A stretch of DNA of 64,000 bases, from positions 11,322,001-11,386,000 of the forward strand of contig CM072346.1 of NCBI GenBank assembly GCA_036874045.1, read 5' to 3'. A program made the translations under genes and the position numbers. Under the pieces are notes generated by a model. That model saw only the letters and a list, made by a program, of their open reading frames with translations, did not search any database and was not told the origin of the DNA. Of this stretch, positions 34,902 to 45,673 are shown piece after piece (position 1 is the first letter of the stretch; every line of letters starts with the position of its first letter). The DNA comes from Cymodocea nodosa. Lineage: Eukaryota > Streptophyta > Magnoliopsida > Alismatales > Cymodoceaceae.

Positions 34902-35859
34902 TATTAAGTATTATGTTTTGATGATGCATGCAAAATGTAAGTAATCATATTTAATCAATTACTATTGTTTGTGAAAGTAAATTAAGAACATCAATTAATA
35001 CAGAAAAAATTTAATGTTATATACTTGTCTGTAATGGATCTGGAATTATGACTAGTTGTTAAGTTATACTAATGTTCCATTTAACCAAACGTTAAGTTGA
35101 CATGTGTTTTTATTATAAAGCATGATATGTTTTAAAGTTACAGATTTGTATCATATATAGTGTACGTTAAGAGAACTTATTGAGTTAGCATTCTTTTTGT
35201 AAAAAGGTCATGTGAGAACTCATTGAATTATAAGCTTAAAGGTTAAAATAGGTCACATGAGGATTTGTTGAATTAGTGAACAAAACGTTAAGTTTCATGG
35301 ACAAACTTGTTAAGTTAGTATTATGCATGTGATGAATTTAAGTTTTAGAAATGTTATATTGTATCACATGAGTTGCATAAGTTTAACTTGTTAACATAAT
35401 TGCACATGTTGAGTTGCTATATTGAACACTAAGGCAACATGTTAGGTTAGTGTTATAAACTTGAAGTTGGTTCATTGAGTTAGTGTAATACCACAAACTT
35501 AGTTTGTTGAGTTAGCAACTTATACAATGGAGCATATCACGTGAATGGTACATGCTGAACTTGTTAAGTTAGACACGTTGAGTTATAACTCTACTTGTTT
35601 TACATGTTTAGTTAGTATTAACATAACATCTTGTTATTAATTTTGATAAAAATTTTGGACAAGAAAATTATTTTGCAGGAAATTTTTCAAAGGATCTAAT
35701 TGATGATTCAAGAAAATTTGAGAAGAAAAAATGGACCAGAATGTGTGTACTTCAAAATTTGAATTTAAAAGTAAAATAGAAGATGTAAAGAGTGGAGATT
35801 GATCGTGGAGGATATGCATGGAATGAAAATTGACTATAAAAGACATAGAATTCTCATTG
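34902..35859 (+). repeat. 5' LTR of element C, first piece
   Basis: Homologous to the start of the D LTRs (TGTTGAGTATTTTTGTTTTG at 38483), more diverged. It contains many copies of a 'gttgagttag' phrase, for example near 35170-35180, 35215-35230, 35475-35515 and 35565-35585. It ends at the first cattg target-site copy (35855-35859). Confidence 0.85.
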
Positions 35860-36007
35860 TGTAGGATTGTAGTATCATAAGATGGGAGTGAATTGTGTCT
35901 TTAGAAATTAAAAAATTTCCAATGGATAAAACAAGAACACAAGACACTCATAAATATAATTTCTAAAGACATAATTCACCCCCATCTTGTGATACTACGA
36001 TCCTACA
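35860..36007. repeat. Fold-back (inverted repeat) of SIRE-A LTR ends
   Basis: The arm at 35860-35908 is the reverse complement of the arm at about 35958-36007, with roughly 50 bp between them; only a few mismatches. The left arm plus loop also matches the reverse complement of the insertion's own right end (about 38035-38142). Confidence 0.9.
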
Positions 36008-36072
36008 ATTGGTATCAGAGTTTTTATTTGAGAATTGATTTTTCCTTTCATAAGTTAGGATCATCATTTAAA

Positions 36073-37660
36073 ATGGATAGTATTTCAAACAATGAAATTC
36101 TGGTAATAACTAAAGGATAGACTATTATTTGTCCTCCTATGTTTGAAGGTAACAATTATGACTATTGGAAATATAGGATAAAAGTATTCTTTCAGTCAAT
36201 TGATTTCAAATTATGGCATATAATTAGTAATCCTATAGTGTTAGTCACGACTCCATATGATACTTGGACTTTTGATAAAAAGGAGCAGATGACACTGAAT
36301 GCTAAAGATTTAAACATCTTGTTTTGTGCTTTATCTCATGATCAATTTAATAAAGTGTCTACATATCAAACTGCATATGAGATATGACATGCATTAGAAG
36401 TTGCCAATGAAGGTACTAATCATGTTAAAGAATCTAAGATCAATATGTTAGTACATAAATATGAGCTTTTTAAGATGCACAAAAATGAATGTATCTCTGA
36501 TATGTTTTCCTATTTTATTGAGATTGTAAATTTCTTAAAATCATTAGGTAAGAAATTCAAGGAAAAAGACTTAGTTAAAAAGATCCTTAGATCTTTAACT
36601 AAGATTTAGGCTCAAAAGACATCTATTGAAGAGTTCAAAGATTTAAATACATATAGTCTAGATGATCTCATAAGAAATCTAATAGCTTATGAAGTACAAC
36701 ATTTAGATCCAAAAGGGAAGAATCTTTGAAGGGATATGGCTTTTGAGGTTGATAAAATCTTAGTAGTCACTAGTGATTCTAATGATGATTTACTTTTATT
36801 GACCAGAAAATTTAGAAATTTGTTAAAGAAACACAAGAACTTCAGGTCAATAAAGACAACTAGAGATATAGAGAAGAAATCATTTTTGAAGGAAAAAGTC
36901 ATTTGCTATAAATGCAATAGGCCAAGTCACTTTCAAGCTGATTACCTTCTCAACAAGTATAAGAAGAAAAGAGATATCAAGGATAAAAAGTTCAAAAAGA
37001 AAAGAGCACTAAAAGTAACATGAGATGACTCTTCCTCTTTACAAAGAGAAGAAAGAAGGATTCAACATCAGATAGTGAATCCTCATCAAGTTTAGATTCA
37101 GAAGAAAAGAATTTAGCAAACGTATGCTTTATGGAAAATTCCAGTGAGGTATCTTTTGATCCAAATGCTAATTATGATAGTTTCGATAGAATACTTGTTG
37201 AATATAATAAATTAGCTAAAAAGCATAAAAGAGTAAAATCAGAAAGAAAGAACACTAGAAAAGTGCTAGATGAATTTGAAAATAAAATTGATTTTTTGAA
37301 TTTTATGTTGAATAAATTTAAAGAAGAAAATTAGAGTATGCATAAGAGATTTTAAAGTTTACTGTAATAGAAAGACTTGCATGCTAATTGTGAAAATTTA
37401 ATTGCTGATAAGAAGAAAACAATTTCTAAAATTGAAAAATTAAATATTAAATAAACTTAGTAGTAAAATATCAAATGTAATATGGAATTAGTTTACACGA
37501 TGCATCTTCTGAAAATTAAATATTGCATGAAAGTACTTTTAAAAATAATGTTTTTATTTCTAGTACTATGAATAGGAAAAGAAAAACTATACCTTGTGTG
37601 ATTAGAGAAGGTGAAAAATATGTGCAAGTAGATGAAATACAACACAAATAAAAATACACA
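36073..37660 (+). pseudogene. gag of the SIRE-A-derived insertion
   Basis: Starts at an ATG at 36073. It reads PPMFEGNNYDYWKYRIKVFF and SIDFKLWHIISNPIVLV, as in the SIRE-A gag. A zinc-knuckle region CYKCNRPSHFQADY is at about 36903-36945, followed by a Lys-rich part and a coiled-coil-like segment (about 37130-37440). Fossil with several breaks. From about 37680 the sequence is LTR. Confidence 0.8.
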
Positions 37661-37679
37661 ATCCCAATCTCAATTCTGA

Positions 37680-38142
37680 TATCCATACCTACATACATAT
37701 CACTCTTTGAAAATACAAAGAAGTCTTGAAATTCTCCAACATTAGAAAAAGTTTGAATCTCAAGAAAATTTAGAAGAAGAGTTGCAATGAAGGAAGTCTA
37801 GGAGATTCGAAGACAAGAGAAGAAGAGATATAGAAGCTAAGCGAAAGAAAAAGAAAATTAGAAGAATTAGAAGCTACATGTAAATGCTCAGGTTTGATTA
37901 TACAATTCAAACAAGATTAAAATAAGGTTTTTATTTCATATTCGAATTGTATCTCAAACTATATTGTATCAAAATCGATAAGTAGGGAATTGTGTTGAAA
38001 AATGATTGTAAATTCTTTCTTTAAATTAATAAAGATTAGAAATTATATTTGTGAGTGTCTTTATTCTTGTTTTATTTGTTGGAAATTTTTTAATTTTTAA
38101 AGACACAATTCACCCCCCTTCTTATGATACTATGATCCTACA
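37680..38142 (+). repeat. 3' LTR portion of the SIRE-A-derived insertion
   Basis: Plus-orientation counterpart of the inner end of the SIRE-A LTRs (for example 2935-3400 reversed), ending 'cacccccctt...gatcctaca' at 38142 and followed by the second cattg copy. Confidence 0.8.
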
Positions 38143-38482
38143 CATTGATCAAAGTATCCTTACACACTTAAAGAAATATACTTTCAGGGATCAACACCTC
38201 TCAAGAGAAAAACTCTTAAAAGGAAGAAAGTTAAGTAAATTTGATGAAGAAGAGAAAGTTAGATATTTGTCATTGAAGATTTGTTGAAGAAGAAGAAGAA
38301 AAAGGAAAATCTCAAATAGGGAGAAATGTTTTTAATTCTGTAAATTAGTTTTCTCTATTTGTAATTATGAAATTGATTAGATGAAATATTGTATTGATAT
38401 ATCATTGCATTTAAAATTTCTAAGGAGAATTGAATTGTAAATTGTAATTGAAACCTTAAATAAAATGATTTGAATAAAACAG
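38143..38482 (+). repeat. 5' LTR of element C, second piece
   Basis: Continues the C LTR after the insertion ('cattgatcaaagtatcc', compare 'cgttgatcaatttatcc' at 39550 in D) and runs to the insertion point of element D. The last five bases, aacag, are the left target-site copy of D. Confidence 0.85.
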
Positions 38483-38678
38483 TGTTGAGTATTTTTGTTT
38501 TGATGATATGTGCTGAATGAAAATAATCATATTTGCTCAATTACTATTGCTTGTGAAAAGAAATTAAAAACATCAATTAATACAGAAAAAACTTACTGAT
38601 ATAAATACTTGTCTGTATTGCATCTGAAGTTAATAACTAGTCGTTTCGTTGCATTAATTTCTCATTTAGCTAAACGTT

Positions 38679-39305
38679 AAGTCAACGTGTGTTTTTATTG
38701 AAAAGCATGATATGTTTTAATGTTATATCTTCTGTATCATGAACAGTGCACGTTTAGACAACTCGTTAAGTTAGAGTTTTGTTTGTATAGAGGTCACGAG
38801 AGAACTTGTTAAGTTAGATGCTTAAAGGTTAAAATAGGTCACGTGATAACTCGTTAAGTTAGTGAGTAAAAGAAGAGACGAACTCGTTAAGTTAGTGTTA
38901 TACACGTGGTGAAATTATAAGTTACGAATGTTGTATTGTATCACGTAAGGTGCACATATTTAACTCGTTAAGTTAACATAACTAAACACGTTGAGTTGCT
39001 ATATTGAACACTAAGGCAACGCGTTAGGTTAGCGTTATAAACTTAAGTTGTTATTTTTGCATGTGGTAAAATTCTTATTATAAAAATATTTGTTTATTAC
39101 TGGTTCGTTGAGTTATCATAACACAACAGAAATGGTTCGTTGAGTTATCATAACACAACGGAGATGGTTCGTTGAGATAGCATAACACCATGAACTTAGT
39201 TCGTTGAGTTAGCTATAGTACTTGTCACGTGAAATGGCGCATGAGGAACTCGTTAAGTTAGAAACGTTAAGTTATATATATACTTGTGTTACTCGTTTAG
39301 TCAAC
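38679..39305 (+). promoter_or_regulatory. Array of CGTTAAGTTA-type motifs interleaved with G-boxes in the D LTR
   Basis: About 15 copies of a motif near aactcgttaagttag lie within about 630 bp, for example near 38679, 38758, 38801, 38849, 38881, 38961, 38986, 39019, 39103, 39135, 39167, 39199, 39247, 39263 and 39293. Between them are CACGTG or near-CACGTG boxes (about 38841, 38910, 39228). They precede the TATA box, as promoter elements would. The same array is in the 3' LTR (50230-50860) and, reversed, in element E (58380-58990). Confidence 0.8.
39101..39217 (+). repeat. 32-bp tandem repeat within the D LTR
   Basis: Units at 39101-39132, 39133-39164, 39165-39196 and a partial fourth from 39197, each opening tggttcgttgagttatcat. 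The copy in the 3' LTR is at about 50658-50775. Confidence 0.9.
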
Positions 39306-39528
39306 ATTAAAGTAACGACTTCTTATTACACTAATGAAAAATTTTTGACCGAGAAAGTTTATTTTGCAGGAAATTTTTCCGAGATCCAAGACTAATGATT
39401 AAAGAAAATTCGAAATATAAACGTGGGTTAGAACGTGTGTGTTTCGATGAAGGAAAAAGAAAAGACGTGGAGAAGTGGAAAACTGATAGTGGTTAAACGT
39501 GAAAGATATGCATGAAATGAAGATACAG

Positions 39529-39536
39529 TATAAAAG
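39529..39536 (+). promoter_or_regulatory. Probable LTR TATA box (element D)
   Basis: TATAAAAG about 225 bp downstream of the motif array and about 560 bp before the LTR end. The same box is at 51085-51092 in the 3' LTR. Confidence 0.6.
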
Positions 39537-40096
39537 GCATAGAATTCTCGTTGATCAATTTATCCTTGCACACAAAAAGAAAAATCTTTTCAAGGATCAA
39601 AACCATCCCTGCACACCAAAAGAAAAATCTTTTTCAGGGATCAAAAACACCTTCTCGGGGAAAATCTCTCAAGTGGAAGAAAGTTCAGTGAAGCATAAAA
39701 AGGTAAGATTTTCGTCATTGAAGATTTGAAGTATTAGAAGAAAGCAAATTCGGTGAAGCATGAAAAGACAAGATATTCGTCACTAAAGAATTACTGAAGA
39801 AGAAAAAGAAAAAAAAGAAAGATCTCAAACAGGGAGAAAAGTTTTAAATTCCGTAAATTAGTTTTCTCTCTTTGTAGTTATGAAATTGTTTAGATGATAC
39901 ATGGTATCGAAATATAATTGCATCTACAATTTCTGAGGAGAATTGAATTGTATATTGTAATTGAAACCTTGAATAAAAATGATTTTATGAAAACAATGTC
40001 TCGACTTGTTTTTGAGATTTAAAGTTTCAATTATATTTCAGAAAATATTAAAGATACACAATTCACCCCCCTCTTGTGTAGCCATACGATCCTACA

Positions 40097-40297
40097 AGTG
40101 GTATCAGAGCTTTGTTAATAATCTTTGATATAAAATCGATACCAACTTATTTAATATCATTGCTTATTCTACCTTCCTTGTTTTTAAACAGAAATTAGTA
40201 TCTGAGCATACATTTAACTCTATTGATTTAAGGCTCAAGTTGTTTTAAAGTTTTTAGACTGTTTAAAATCAAATAGGTTGAAAAAATCTAAGGTAAA
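40097..40297 (+). promoter_or_regulatory. Element D primer binding site and leader
   Basis: tggtatcagagc at 40099-40110 matches the initiator Met-tRNA 3' end and lies two bases after the LTR. About 190 bp of leader follows before the gag ATG at 40298. Confidence 0.9.
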
Positions 40298-42555
40298 ATG
40301 ACTACTGGAAATGGTAATTTTTCTTTATATGAAGGCCAAAATCTTAATCGTCCTCCTTTATTTGATGGAATACATTTTGAATATTGGAAATATAGGATGA
40401 CTGTTTTTCTTCAAAGTATAGATCATAAGTTGTGGTTCATGATTTCTAAACCATATACTCCGTTAACTACTCCTTATAATACTTGGACAATTATTGAAAA
40501 AGAAAATGAAACTTTGAATTCTAAGGGCTTAAATATTTTATTTTGTGCATTGAGTTATGAATAGTTCAGTAAAGTGTCGGCATATAAATCTGCTTATGAG
40601 GTGTGGCATGCATTAGAAGTTTCACATGAAGGTACTTCTCAAGTTAAAGAGACTAAAATAAACATGTTGATTCATAAGTATGAACTCTTTAAGATGCATG
40701 AAGACGAAAATATTTTTGAGATGTTTTCCAGAATTCTTGATATCATAAACTCTTTAGAATGTTTAGGAAAGAATTTTGAATAGAAGGATTTGGTGAGGAA
40801 AATTCTCAGATCCCTAAGTTTTAAATGGTCTCAGAAAGTAACATCAATTGAGGAATCACGAGATTTAAATGTTTATTCTATGAATGAACTTATAAGAAAT
40901 TTAACAGCTTATGAAGTTCAATTAAATGAATCACTAAGTCACAACAAACTAAAAATGAAGAAAGGAATAGCCTTCGAAATTAATTCAGATTCTGATATAT
41001 CTACTGATTCTAACGAGGATTTGATTTTGCTGACTAGGAAATTCAAGAAAGCATGGAAAGCTAGGAAACAGCAAAGGAACAAAAATGATAAACCCTCAAT
41101 GTCAAAATCATTGAATGACAAGAATTCTTCATCCAGAAAGTATGTATGTTACAACTGTAAGAAACCTAGACATCTTTCTCTAGATTGTCCTATGAGGAAA
41201 AATGAAAAGTAAATTAGGACAAATCAGAAGAAGACGGCTCAGAAAACTTAGAAAAAGTTTTACAAGAAAAGGCTTTGAAGGTCACTTGGGATGACATGTC
41301 TGAAGAGTCTGAATCTGAGGAATCAGCATCAAAATCTTCACATTCAGAAGGAGAACAAGAGTTAGAAGACGTTGCTCATGTGTGCTTTATGGTAGATGAG
41401 TCTGAGGTAATATCTGATCCTGAAAGTCATTCAGATTTCAACTGTGATGAATTATTATGTGCTTATCATATGTTATTACAAAAACTTAAAGTATGTAAGC
41501 TAGAAAATAAGAATATTAGAAAATCTTCATCCATTATGGAAGAAGAAAATTGTTTCCTATCTACTACTTTAGAAAAGTTTAAATGTGATAATGAAAATCA
41601 TGCTAGAGATTTGCAAAAATTTAGATTTAATGAATGTATTTTGCATGAACAAATACAGAATATAAATGCTGAAAAATTAAAGATAGAATTTGAAAATGAA
41701 ATGTTGAGAAACAATATAAATGAACTTGAATTAGAGATAGAAAAATTAAAACTGAGAGAGCAAGATTTAAATTCTATCTTTGAGAAATGAAATTTAAGTC
41801 AAACTAAGTTAGACAAACTAACTAGTACCCCCGCGGTGTCTTATAAATTTGGCTTAGGATTTGATTATCTTGAATATCCTGAATCTCAAGCCAATAAAGG
41901 ATTTATTAGTTGCAGTTCAAGTAAATCTAAGACTAACATTCCGTTTATTATTAAACAAGGTAATAAATATGTAGAAGTAGGTACTTCAAAGGATGAATCA
42001 TGCAGTAATAATATAAATCAATGTGATTTGTCAAATTGTACTTCTAACATGACTATAAATGTTTCTAAAAATCTTGTTTCTTGTTCTGGAAATTCAGTTT
42101 CTAATGTTTCTAAAATTTCAGACAATTGTAGTAAACTGAAAATTCAGTAACTTGAGCATGTAATTCAATACATTGGTATTAAACCAATTACTCATTCTGC
42201 ATGTGATAAAACAAAAAATTCTTGTGCAGAAAAAGATTTTGTATGTACAAAAAGTGTTAATACAAGTACACAATCTTGGTATGAACTTACAGAAATGTAT
42301 AAGCATGAACAAAATAAATTAACATCTGATAAAAATATGTTTGGTCTTGATTATACTACATCTAAAAACAAAAAGAATGATTACAAAAGCAATAATGCTA
42401 TATGTGAGTATGAAGCTAATGATAAATCAATAGTAGTTACAACTAATAAGAATATAAATGATAATGTTAAACTATTTTTAAACAAAAAGAAGAAATATGC
42501 GTTTAATGAACTTGGTCCTCAACAACATTGGGTACCAAGAAAAAGTTTTTCTTAA
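40298..42555 (+). pseudogene. Element D gag
   Basis: Opens MTTGNGNFSLYEGQN, then RPPLFDGIHFEYWKYRMTVF, the UBN2/DUF4219-type gag start of Sireviruses. A CCHC knuckle, CYNCKKPRHLSLDC, is at 41147-41188. It is followed by an acidic Ser/Glu-rich stretch (about 41290-41430), a long coiled-coil-like region (about 41450-41790) and an Asn/Ser/Lys-rich C-terminal extension ending GPQQHWVPRK near 42535. Long gag C-terminal extensions are typical of this lineage. Fossil, with a few breaks. Confidence 0.85.
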
Positions 42556-42559
42556 TTTG

Positions 42560-45500
42560 TTGCAGGAGGAAACAACATAAAAATGGATCTTGAACAGTGG
42601 AGCGTCAAGTCACATGACCAGACAAAAAAGTCTATTACAAAATTTTACAAATACCATGAAAGGAAGTGTAACATTTGGAAACAAAAGCAAAGATAAAATC
42701 ATAGGTATGGGCAATGTTCAAATAACTCCTACTTGTGTTATTTCAAATGTACTATATGTAGAAAACCTAGGATTTAATTTTCTAAGTGTCATAAAACTAA
42801 CTAAAAATGGATATTATGTAGTGTTTGAAGATAATGTATGCAAAATAATTGATAAAAATACAGATGAAATTAAGTTTATTGCTAAAAGAAAAGGTTCTGT
42901 ATGTATTTTATCTTTACCTTCTAGTGTAGTTGATTTAAATTCATGTTTGCTAGCTGAAACTAGTGATGCATATCTATGACATAGAAGGATTGGGCATATA
43001 AATATGAGACTGTTACATAAACTATCTAGAAAACATTTAGTGGGAGGTTTACCAAAGATTAAATAGTCAAAGAACTTTATGTGTGATGCATGTGAGTTAG
43101 GAAAACTTCACAAAAACTCTTTTAAATCCAAAACTGATATTTCAAGCAAGAGAGTCTTAGAACTTATACATATGGATCTATTTGGACCAACAAGAATCAT
43201 GAGTCTTGGTGGTAAACGGTATGTATTTGTTTTAGTAGATGACTTCTCTAGATACACTTGGGTATATTTTCTAGCATCTAAGATAGAAGTTTTTGAAAAA
43301 TTTAAAATGTTTTGCAATTTTGTTCAAAATGAGCAAAGTGTCTCTATTCAAAATCTTAGGAGTGATCATGGAACTAAATTTGATAATGATCAAATGGATA
43401 ACTATTGTAATGAGAATGGCATTGATCACAGATTTTCTTTTCCAAGAGTACCGTGTCAAAATGGTGTTGTTGAGAGAAAGAATAGATCACTTCAAGAAAT
43501 CACCAGAATTATGTTGAATGAACATAAGTTACCTCAAAATCTTTGGGCTGAAGCAATAAATATAGCTTGTTATGTTATTAACAGAAGTCATTTAGGACCT
43601 CATGTTAATAAAACTCCTTTTGAAATTATGTTTAATAGGGTTCCAAAAATTTCCTATATGAAATCATTTGGCTGCAAGTGTTTTATTCTTAATACTAAGG
43701 ATAAAAGGGATAAATTTCAAGCCAAATCGGATGAAGGAATTTTTGTAGGTTACTCTACTAGAAGTAAAGCCTATAGAGTATATAACAAGACTTCTAGGAC
43801 TATTGAAGAAACCCTCCATGTAAGCTTCAATGAAAATTCTCTTAGAGAATCTCAATCTAAAGCTGATAATGATGATATGATCAATTTTCCAAATGAGTTA
43901 GAGATCAATAGAGAGATTGATGATTTATCTGAGAAGATCAAAAATATGAACTTAAATGATCAAACTAATGATGAAAGTGATGGACTTTTAGATCTTGATG
44001 AAAATATTGAGGAAAATCAGAGAAATTGGCGTTATTCTTCATCACATCCCATTACTCAAGTCATTGGTAATATTAATGAGGGAGTTAAAACTAGAGTTTC
44101 AGTAAATTTAAATAGTATGTGTATGTTTGTTTTTATGGTGGAACCAAGGAATATACAAGAAGCATTATCTGATGAAAATTGGATAGTGGCAATGCAAGAA
44201 GAACTAAATCAATTCATTAGAAATGATGTATGGGAATTAGTCTCTCCACTAGAAAATCAGTCTATAATCGGTACAAAGTGGATCTTTAGAAACAAAACTA
44301 ACGAAACTGGTCAAATTATAAAGAATAAAGCTAGATTAGTTGCACAAGGGTATACATAGGAAGAATGATTAGATTATGATGAAACATTTGCTCCTGTGGC
44401 TAGGTTAGAAAGTATTAGAATATTATTGGCCTATGCTTGTTATATGGATTTTAAATTATATCAAATGGATGTAAAGAGTGCATTTCTAAATGGTTTAATT
44501 AATGAAGAAGTCTATGTAAAACAACCACCTGGATTTGAAGATATTAAAAATCCTGACTTTGTGTATAAATTGAAGAAAGCCTTATATGGTTTGAAGCAAG
44601 CACCTAGATCATGGTATGAAAGATTGTCTACTTTTTTAATAGAAAAAGGCTATATCATGGGAAAAGTGGATCATACTCTATTTATTAAGAGAGATGGTAA
44701 AGATCAGATTGTTGTTCAAATATACGTGGATGATATAATCTTTGGAGCAACCTTTGATAAGTTGATAGAAATATTTTCTGAAGAGATGACTAATCAGTTT
44801 GAAATGAGTATGATAGGAGAACTTTCATATTTTCTAAGACTTCAAATTAAACAAATGGATAAAGGTATATTTTTAAATCAGGAAAATTATGCAGATGAAA
44901 TGCTTAAAAAATTTAATTTTAATGATACAAGGATTCGAGGAACTCCTATGAGTACTACTTTAAAGTTAGATATTGATGACATAGGAAAATCTATAGATCA
45001 AAGAAAATACAGAAGTATGATTGGTTCTTTACTTTATTGGACTGCTAATAGACTTGATATTATGTTTGCTGTGTGTGTTTGTGTTAGATTTCAATCTAAT
45101 CCTAAGGAATCACACTTAATTGCAGTTAAAAGAATATTTAGATATATACAAGGAACTAAAAATTTCGGACTACATTATTCTAAGGATAGTTCAATAGATC
45201 TTATAGAATATACTGATGCTGATTATGTAGGATCTAAATCTAATAGAAAGAGTACAAGTGGCACATGTCAATTATTGGGAAATAATTTGGGGTCATGGTT
45301 TAGTAAAAAGCAAAACTGTGTAGCACTTTCTACTACAGAAGCTGAATATGTTGCTGCTGCACTGTGTTGCATTCAGATTCTGTGCATAAGGCAAACTTTA
45401 GAAGATTTTGGATTATCTTATGATACAACTGAGATTTATTGTGACAGTAGTTCTACAATAAATCTTTCTAAAAATCCTGTATTACATTCAAGAGCAAAAC

Positions 45501-45673
45501 ATATAGAGGTTAGACATCATTTTCTAAGAGATAATGTAATTAAAGGAAAAATTAAATTAGAATTTGTGTCTAGTAAAAATCAATTAGCTGATATATTTAT
45601 AAAACCTCTAGACGAAAATACATTCTGCTACATTAGATTAAATTTAGGTATTTGTAGGCTATGTGATGTGTAA
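42560..45673 (+). pseudogene. Element D pol (protease, integrase, RT, RNase H)
   Basis: Protease-like region around SGASSHM (about 42595). Integrase: CDACELGKLHKNSF (about 43085), MDLFGPTR, VLVDDFSRYTW, CQNGVVERKNRSLQE (about 43455-43495) and the GYSTRSKAYRVYN tail (about 43750). RT: YQMDVKSAFLNGLINEEVY (about 44460-44515), LKKALYGLKQAPRSWYERL and the catalytic YVDD at 44723-44734. RNase H: YTDADYVGS, STTEAEYVAAALCC and HIEVRHHFLRD, ending ICRLCDV at 45670. Longest open stretches cover integrase and RT-RNase H. Broken in a few places. Confidence 0.9.

Larger units (their letters stand above)
35860..38142 (+). mobile_element. SIRE-A-derived insertion with inverted U5 ends
   Basis: A 2283-bp insertion in the LTR of C, flanked by identical cattg copies (35855-35859 and 38143-38147). 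The right end is a SIRE-A LTR 3' end (...cctaca). The left end is the same LTR 3' end in reverse (tgtagga..., about 110 bp, 35860-35969), followed by a forward LTR 3' end (to 36007), the tRNA-Met primer site (36010-36020) and gag. So both genome-side ends are U5-type and form terminal inverted repeats. Coding is limited to gag remnants; broken in several places. Confidence 0.85.
38483..40096 (+). repeat. 5' LTR of element D
   Basis: TGTTGAGTAT to ATCCTACA. It contains the motif array described separately (38679-39305), a TATA box at 39529-39536 and a 3' part rich in 'gaagaaagttcagtgaagca'-like purine repeats (about 39660-39800). Confidence 0.95.

Noticed and set aside
39101-39217. Regularly spaced repeats that could suggest a CRISPR array
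   Set aside because: Repeats are adjacent without unique spacers, lie in a plant LTR and recur in both LTRs of one element.
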